From NCBI GenBank assembly GCA_023481105.1, contig JAMCWK010000074.1, forward strand, positions 2,468 to 39,618: a DNA stretch of 37,151 nt, given 5' to 3'. Made by a program: the position numbers and the translations under genes. Origin of the DNA: Acidobacteriota bacterium. GTDB taxonomy: Bacteria; Acidobacteriota; Terriglobia; Acidiferrales; UBA7541. The notes beneath the pieces were generated by a model that had not been told where the DNA came from, did not search any database, and saw only the letters and a program-made list of their open reading frames with translations. Positions 33,955 through 37,151 of this stretch are shown in pieces. Each line of letters begins with the position of its first letter. The stretch's first letter is position 1.

Positions 33955-34392
33955 TTGTGTGCCTGCTGTTGCTCCTGGCTGTTGCCCTCGCCCGCGTTGT
34001 CGTGGACCCTGTCGCTCAGCCGATGCACAAATCCATCCAGGCGCACATGATCCCCCGCTCAACCTCATGAATCGAAACCAGTTAACCCGGTTACAAAATG
34101 TATCAAATCCCCAACTCCTGCGGTTACAACCAGTTGGACATCATCCTCATAAAAATAGGGTGGGTGATCGACGCGTGAAAGGAGAAATGGCCTGCCGTTT
34201 CATTTCAAAGGGTTTGCGGGAAGCGAAAATGCAAAACGGCGTCGTGCCGCCGCACTCCAGATGCCGGGCTGAAGCCCGGCGCTACAAAACCGAGGCACAA
34301 AACAGCGGGCGCAGCCCTTCGCGTGCGCTCTGGACAAGCAAGTAGCGCCCCTACGATTCCAAAACCAAGAGGGCGGACACGCAGGTCCGCCC
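33955..34392. other. gene-free interval with direct repeat and hairpin elements
   Basis: Within the roughly 495 bases between the methyltransferase and the next gene no protein-like frame stands out. A 38-codon frame from the GTG at 33957 has a hydrophobic start, and a frame from 34066 could encode about 92 residues, but neither has a good ribosome site or recognisable features. The 9-base word CGGTTACAA occurs twice, at 34088-34096 and 34121-34129, 33 bases apart. The right half is filled with GC-rich hairpin repeats. Confidence 0.5.
34263..34280. repeat. perfect GCCGGGCT hairpin
   Basis: Inverted repeat GCCGGGCT-GA-AGCCCGGC with 8-bp arms, followed by GCTACA. On the minus strand it reads TGTAGC then the hairpin, the same GTAG lead-in seen in the other intergenic hairpins. 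A further small palindrome-like GTAG...CTAC element lies at 34342-34354. Confidence 0.65.
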
Positions 34393-34396
34393 CTAC
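34372..34396. repeat. GTAGGGGCGG-type hairpin repeat, copy 3
   Basis: A 25-base element matching the copy at 4686-4710 in 23 of 25 bases (opposite strand). On the minus strand it begins GTAGGGGCGG, and its TAG is the stop codon of the 126-residue protein gene. It folds with 8-bp arms GGGCGGAC / GTCCGCCC when the flanking G at 34371 is included. Confidence 0.75.
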
Positions 34397-34773
34397 TTTT
34401 CGGCGGCGAGCTCGGCTTCGAGTTTTTTGACGGTGGCTTTGAGCCAGGCGAGGACGGCGGCTTGAACGTCTTCGGGCGAGGAGGTGCGCGAAAGGGACTC
34501 CACGGTGTCGCCTTGGGCGTTGAGCGGAATTTTGTGGCAGGGATCGTCGTTGCTGCTCTTGAGGTGCTCGGGGACGAAATCAATCAGGAAGCAGGCGGAG
34601 CAGGGATGTTCTTTTTTGTCGTCGCCGAGGCCGAGATTCAGGCAGGAAACGGAATCGCGGAAAATGCGCGGGTCGTCGTGGGGCTGATGGACGGACGGAT
34701 GGTAGCCGCCCTTTTCGATCACCAGGATTTCCATTTTCAGCGCCTCGAGCATCGTTTTCTTGTCGGTGGGCAT
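34393..34773 (-). CDS. hypothetical cysteine-containing protein
   Basis: 126 residues, not recognised. A GGGGAG ribosome site precedes the ATG. Four cysteines (44, 58, 61, 79), including CSAC at 58-61, and several histidines (25, 29, 32, 56, 70, 80) could bind a metal or cluster. The C-terminal 35 residues are helical and charged (PEDVQAAVLAWLKATVKKLEAELAAEK). No membrane helix or signal peptide. It follows the hemerythrin-like gene on the same strand after a 133-base gap. The stop codon lies within a GC-rich repeat. Confidence 0.65.
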   Translation of the reverse strand: MPTDKKTMLEALKMEILVIEKGGYHPSVHQPHDDPRIFRDSVSCLNLGLGDDKKEHPCSACFLIDFVPEHLKSSNDDPCHKIPLNAQGDTVESLSRTSSPEDVQAAVLAWLKATVKKLEAELAAEK

Positions 34774-34906
34774 GGCCGGTCTCCCCTGCGAATGATTCCA
34801 ATCCCAATTCTAAGCCTTCGGCGCGGAAGCGGGAAGAAAAGAATTGCAGAAGAATTGAAGAGAGATTCTTCGTCCGCCGCGGCGGACTCAGAATGACGGG
34901 GCGCAT

Positions 34907-35419
34907 TCAGGTGCCCTTGCCGGGCGTGGCGCAGTGCTGCATGGCGGCGAGGAGTTCCGCATCTTTTTCCGGCGGCAGATACCGCGCGACCATGGGGAAG
35001 AGGATGCGGTCTTCCTTGTAGATGTGGTCGCGGAGGAGCTGACCGAAGGCGCGGCCGGCGCGCAGGAAATTATCCACGAGTTGTGGGGAGGCCCCGGCCT
35101 GCACGAGGGACTTGGCGCAATCCAACATGCGCGTGGATTCCGCGGCGATGGCGGTGAATTCGCCGCGCAAGACTTCCAGGGGGCCGGTATCGCTGGGAAG
35201 AAATCCGGCCAGCGCGGGGAAGAGGATGTCGTCTTCCTTGCGCTCGTGGAGCGGCAGGTCGCGTGTGACGAATAGCCGCACGCGCGCAAAACTATTCGCG
35301 CGGTGCGCAGACCAACAATGGTCCGCTTGCAGCACGTCCAGCAGCTCATCTAGTGCGGCGAGGACGGCTTCCGCCGCGCGATGCTCCTGCAACAGATGCT
35401 GAATGCACTGGTCGGCCAT
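34907..35419 (-). CDS. hemerythrin HHE-domain protein
   Basis: 170 residues, predicted all-helical. It has the histidine/acidic pattern of the HHE cation-binding domain: His13 (LLQEHRAAE), His58-x3-Glu62 (LHERKEDDILFPAL) and His131-x3-Glu135 (DHIYKEDRILFPMV), which would hold a di-iron site. Proteins of this type bind O2, sense it or repair iron-sulfur clusters (YtfE-like), but the N-terminal signature of YtfE is absent. It sits 22 bases after the TPR gene, so the two are probably co-transcribed. Confidence 0.85.
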   Translation of the reverse strand: MADQCIQHLLQEHRAAEAVLAALDELLDVLQADHCWSAHRANSFARVRLFVTRDLPLHERKEDDILFPALAGFLPSDTGPLEVLRGEFTAIAAESTRMLDCAKSLVQAGASPQLVDNFLRAGRAFGQLLRDHIYKEDRILFPMVARYLPPEKDAELLAAMQHCATPGKGT

Positions 35420-35441
35420 GCGAACCTGCGATAAACGCGCG

Positions 35442-36098
35442 TTAATTTCCGGAGGCTTTGGCCTGCGCGATGAGGTCGAGCACTTTCTGCTTTTCGGGGA
35501 ACTGCGGATTGTCTTTCAGCAGTTTGTCCCAGATGGCGATGGCGCCCTTGGCATCCTTCAGGCCGTTCAGCTTGACGATGCCCATGTTCATCATGGTGGC
35601 GGTGTGCCGCGGGTCCACCGTCAGACTTTTTTCGTATTCCGCGACGGCCGTCTTGGCGTCGCCGGAATACCAGTAAGCGGTGCCGAGGTCGGTGCGCACG
35701 TTGACGTCCTTGGGGCGGACTTCCAGGGCGCGCTTGTAGTAGGGAATGGCCTCGGTATAGACGCGATGGTCGTAATAAAGATTGCCGAGCTGGACGAGCA
35801 CGTCCGCGTTTTTCGGATCAGCCTTCAGCGCGGCGAGCATCGGCGCGGCAATCGGAGAAAGGGCTTCGGCGGTCGGCGGCGGGCCCTCGGCGGGAGGCAT
35901 GCTGCCCTGCGGAGCGGCGGGCATGGTGGCGGTCTGCACAACCGGCACGGGGATGTTGCCCGCCGAGCCGCGGAAGAAATATCCCAGTGCGGCGCCGACG
36001 AGCAGGCAGACCATGGCGAGCAGATACGCTTCGCGGCTGGTCCACATGCTGGACGATGCGGGCGATTCATTGGAAGGGGCGCGACGTTGTTCGTTCAT
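35442..36098 (-). CDS. membrane-anchored TPR protein
   Basis: 218 residues. Short cytoplasmic N-terminus, one membrane helix at about 24-42 (AYLLAMVCLLVGAALGYFF), a Pro/Ala-rich linker and then three TPR repeats (NADVLVQLGNLYYDHRVYTEAI, VNVRTDLGTAYWYSGDAKTAV, TATMMNMGIVKLNGLKDAKGA). The layout resembles NrfG/CcmH-type TPR factors that hold apocytochrome c outside the membrane, but generic TPR scaffolds look the same. It lies 61 bases downstream of hemA and 22 bases upstream of the hemerythrin gene. Confidence 0.85.
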   Translation of the reverse strand: MNEQRRAPSNESPASSSMWTSREAYLLAMVCLLVGAALGYFFRGSAGNIPVPVVQTATMPAAPQGSMPPAEGPPPTAEALSPIAAPMLAALKADPKNADVLVQLGNLYYDHRVYTEAIPYYKRALEVRPKDVNVRTDLGTAYWYSGDAKTAVAEYEKSLTVDPRHTATMMNMGIVKLNGLKDAKGAIAIWDKLLKDNPQFPEKQKVLDLIAQAKASGN

Positions 36099-36159
36099 TT
36101 CTTTTGTTCTTCTCCTGGTTTTTTCTGTTGTTCGGAAACGGGCGCTGCTTGCGGCGTCC

Positions 36160-37151
36160 CTACGATACCGTCTGCGAACGATGCAGACGGAACAACTGCC
36201 GGACGGCAGCGGTCAGTATATCCTGCTCGGCGTTTTCGGGTGCCTGCTTCAGCTCGCGCGCAAGCTGCGTGGAGATGCGTTGCACGATGCGCGCGGCCAG
36301 CTCGTCCAGCGCGCGCTCGTGCTCTTCGCAGAGCGGGCCGAATTCGGCGCGGAAGCGGTCGAGCTCCTGGCGGCGGATTTCGTCGAGACGCTGGCGCACG
36401 GCGACGATGGTGGGCACCACGCGCTCGGCGGCAAGCTTGCGGCGGAAACCAGCGGCCTCCGCAGCGACAATTTTTTCCGCGGCGAGCGCGGCGGTGTGGC
36501 GCCCTTCCAGATTGTGCGCGACAACGTGCTCGAGGTCGTCAATGTCGTAAAGAAACATGCCGGGGATCTCGCGCACGGCGGGATCAATGTCGCGTGGGAC
36601 GGCAATATCAATCAAAAACACGGGGCGGCCTTCGCGCTCATGATGCATGCGCTCGGCGTCTTCGCGAGTGAGAATGACGTGCGGGCAGCCGGTGGAAGCC
36701 AGCACGATGTCGGCCTGGGCCAGATGCCGCCAGCGGTCTTCGAAGGGCACGGCGACACCGTGCAGCAGCGTGGCCAGCTCGACGGCCTTCTCGAAGGTGC
36801 GATTGGTGACCCACAGGGAACTGGCGCCGTTGGCGACGAGATAGCGGGCGGAAAGCTCGCTCATTTTTCCGGCGCCGAGGACGAGCACTTTGCGCTGCTC
36901 GAGCGAGCCAAAGATTTGGCGGGCAAGCTCGACGGCGGCGTAGGGAACGGAAACCGCAGCGGCGCCGATGGGCGTTTCGTTGCGCACGCGCTTGGCGACG
37001 CTGAGGGCTTTCTGGAAAACGGCGTCGAGAAAGCGGCCGGTGGTGCCGGCCTGCTGCGCGCGAGCCCATGCGGACTTTACCTGGCCGGTGATCTCGGGTT
37101 CGCCGACGACCATGGAGTCGAGACTGGAAGTGACGCGGAAGATGTGCGCGA
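36160..37151 (-). CDS. hemA: glutamyl-tRNA reductase, N-terminus outside window
   Basis: First committed enzyme of the C5 heme pathway, reducing Glu-tRNA to glutamate-1-semialdehyde with NADPH. The gene enters from the right edge; about 330 C-terminal residues are visible, beginning IFRVTSSLDSMVVGEPEITGQVK, a hallmark of the family. The NADPH fold motif is VLVLGAGKMSELSARYL. FLIDIAVPRDIDPAVREIPGMFLYDIDDLE is also typical. The C-terminal dimerisation helix is present and the natural stop is at 36160. The catalytic Cys region lies outside the window. Heme demand is high in this neighbourhood. Confidence 0.95.
   Translation of the reverse strand, partial: AHIFRVTSSLDSMVVGEPEITGQVKSAWARAQQAGTTGRFLDAVFQKALSVAKRVRNETPIGAAAVSVPYAAVELARQIFGSLEQRKVLVLGAGKMSELSARYLVANGASSLWVTNRTFEKAVELATLLHGVAVPFEDRWRHLAQADIVLASTGCPHVILTREDAERMHHEREGRPVFLIDIAVPRDIDPAVREIPGMFLYDIDDLEHVVAHNLEGRHTAALAAEKIVAAEAAGFRRKLAAERVVPTIVAVRQRLDEIRRQELDRFRAEFGPLCEEHERALDELAARIVQRISTQLARELKQAPENAEQDILTAAVRQLFRLHRSQTVS

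Noticed and set aside
33957..34070. A 38-codon frame with a hydrophobic start just after the orphan promoter
   Set aside because: The GTG lies only a few bases after the -10 box, upstream of the expected transcription start, and has no ribosome site.
1..37151. CRISPR array, tRNA or rRNA genes, insertion sequence or prophage genes
   Set aside because: No spaced direct repeat array, cloverleaf-like sequence, transposase or phage protein was recognised. The only repeats are short GC-rich hairpins.

Overview
The window is a high-G+C bacterial chromosome segment, most likely from an Acidobacteriota member or close relative. This is inferred from the very heme-rich respiration genes, System II (ResB/ResC) cytochrome c maturation, the gene families present and the GC-rich intergenic hairpin repeats. 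There is no rRNA gene or other marker to confirm the phylum. I saw no tRNA gene, CRISPR array, transposase or phage gene.

Layout. (1) 1-4633, minus strand: trpC, trpF, trpB, trpA, a stand-alone AroQ-type chorismate mutase and tyrA. Most junctions overlap by 1-4 bases. tyrA leaves the left edge and carries a 5-bp tandem duplication that shifts its frame just after the start. (2) 4711-6396, minus: a fusion of a degenerate receiver, a membrane anchor, a coiled coil and a trypsin-like protease. (3) 6525-10019, plus: an ECF sigma factor with a FecR-domain membrane protein, a family 5 uracil-DNA glycosylase and an ornithine cyclodeaminase family enzyme. (4) 10016-20982, minus: an apparent 11-gene respiratory operon. 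In order of transcription it encodes a receiver protein, a zinc-ribbon protein, an OsmC protein, a small cytochrome c, a Rieske protein, a b6-type cytochrome b, a 9-heme cytochrome, a NapC/NirT-like cytochrome (five CxxCH plus one CX3CH), a 19-heme cytochrome, a b561-like cytochrome b, and a 13-heme cytochrome fused to a second b561-like domain. (5) 21304-27949, plus: resB and resC, then a decaheme MtrA/DmsE-like cytochrome and an MtrB/PioB-like outer-membrane barrel. (6) 27975-32398: a globin-coupled histidine kinase with a receiver protein (minus), divergent from an NtrB/NtrC-like pair (plus). (7) 32590-33897: a lower-GC methyltransferase that looks acquired. (8) 33898-34392: a gene-free stretch with a near-consensus promoter and several hairpin repeats. 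(9) 34393-37151, minus: a cysteine-bearing hypothetical protein, a hemerythrin-like protein, a TPR protein and hemA (cut by the right edge).

How it may work together (inference). Regions 4-6 read as one electron-transfer locus. A Rieske/b6-type quinol oxidase delivers electrons to multiheme cytochromes instead of a normal cytochrome f or c1. Two further modules, each pairing a multiheme cytochrome with a cytochrome b, and a NapC-like protein also connect to the quinone pool. A decaheme/porin pair could carry electrons across the outer membrane. ResBC would attach the hemes: about 58 c-type sites are encoded within 15.4 kb. A heme-globin kinase and a sigma-54-type regulator beside the locus suggest control by oxygen or redox state. 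hemA and the hemerythrin downstream fit a high heme demand and oxygen or metal handling.
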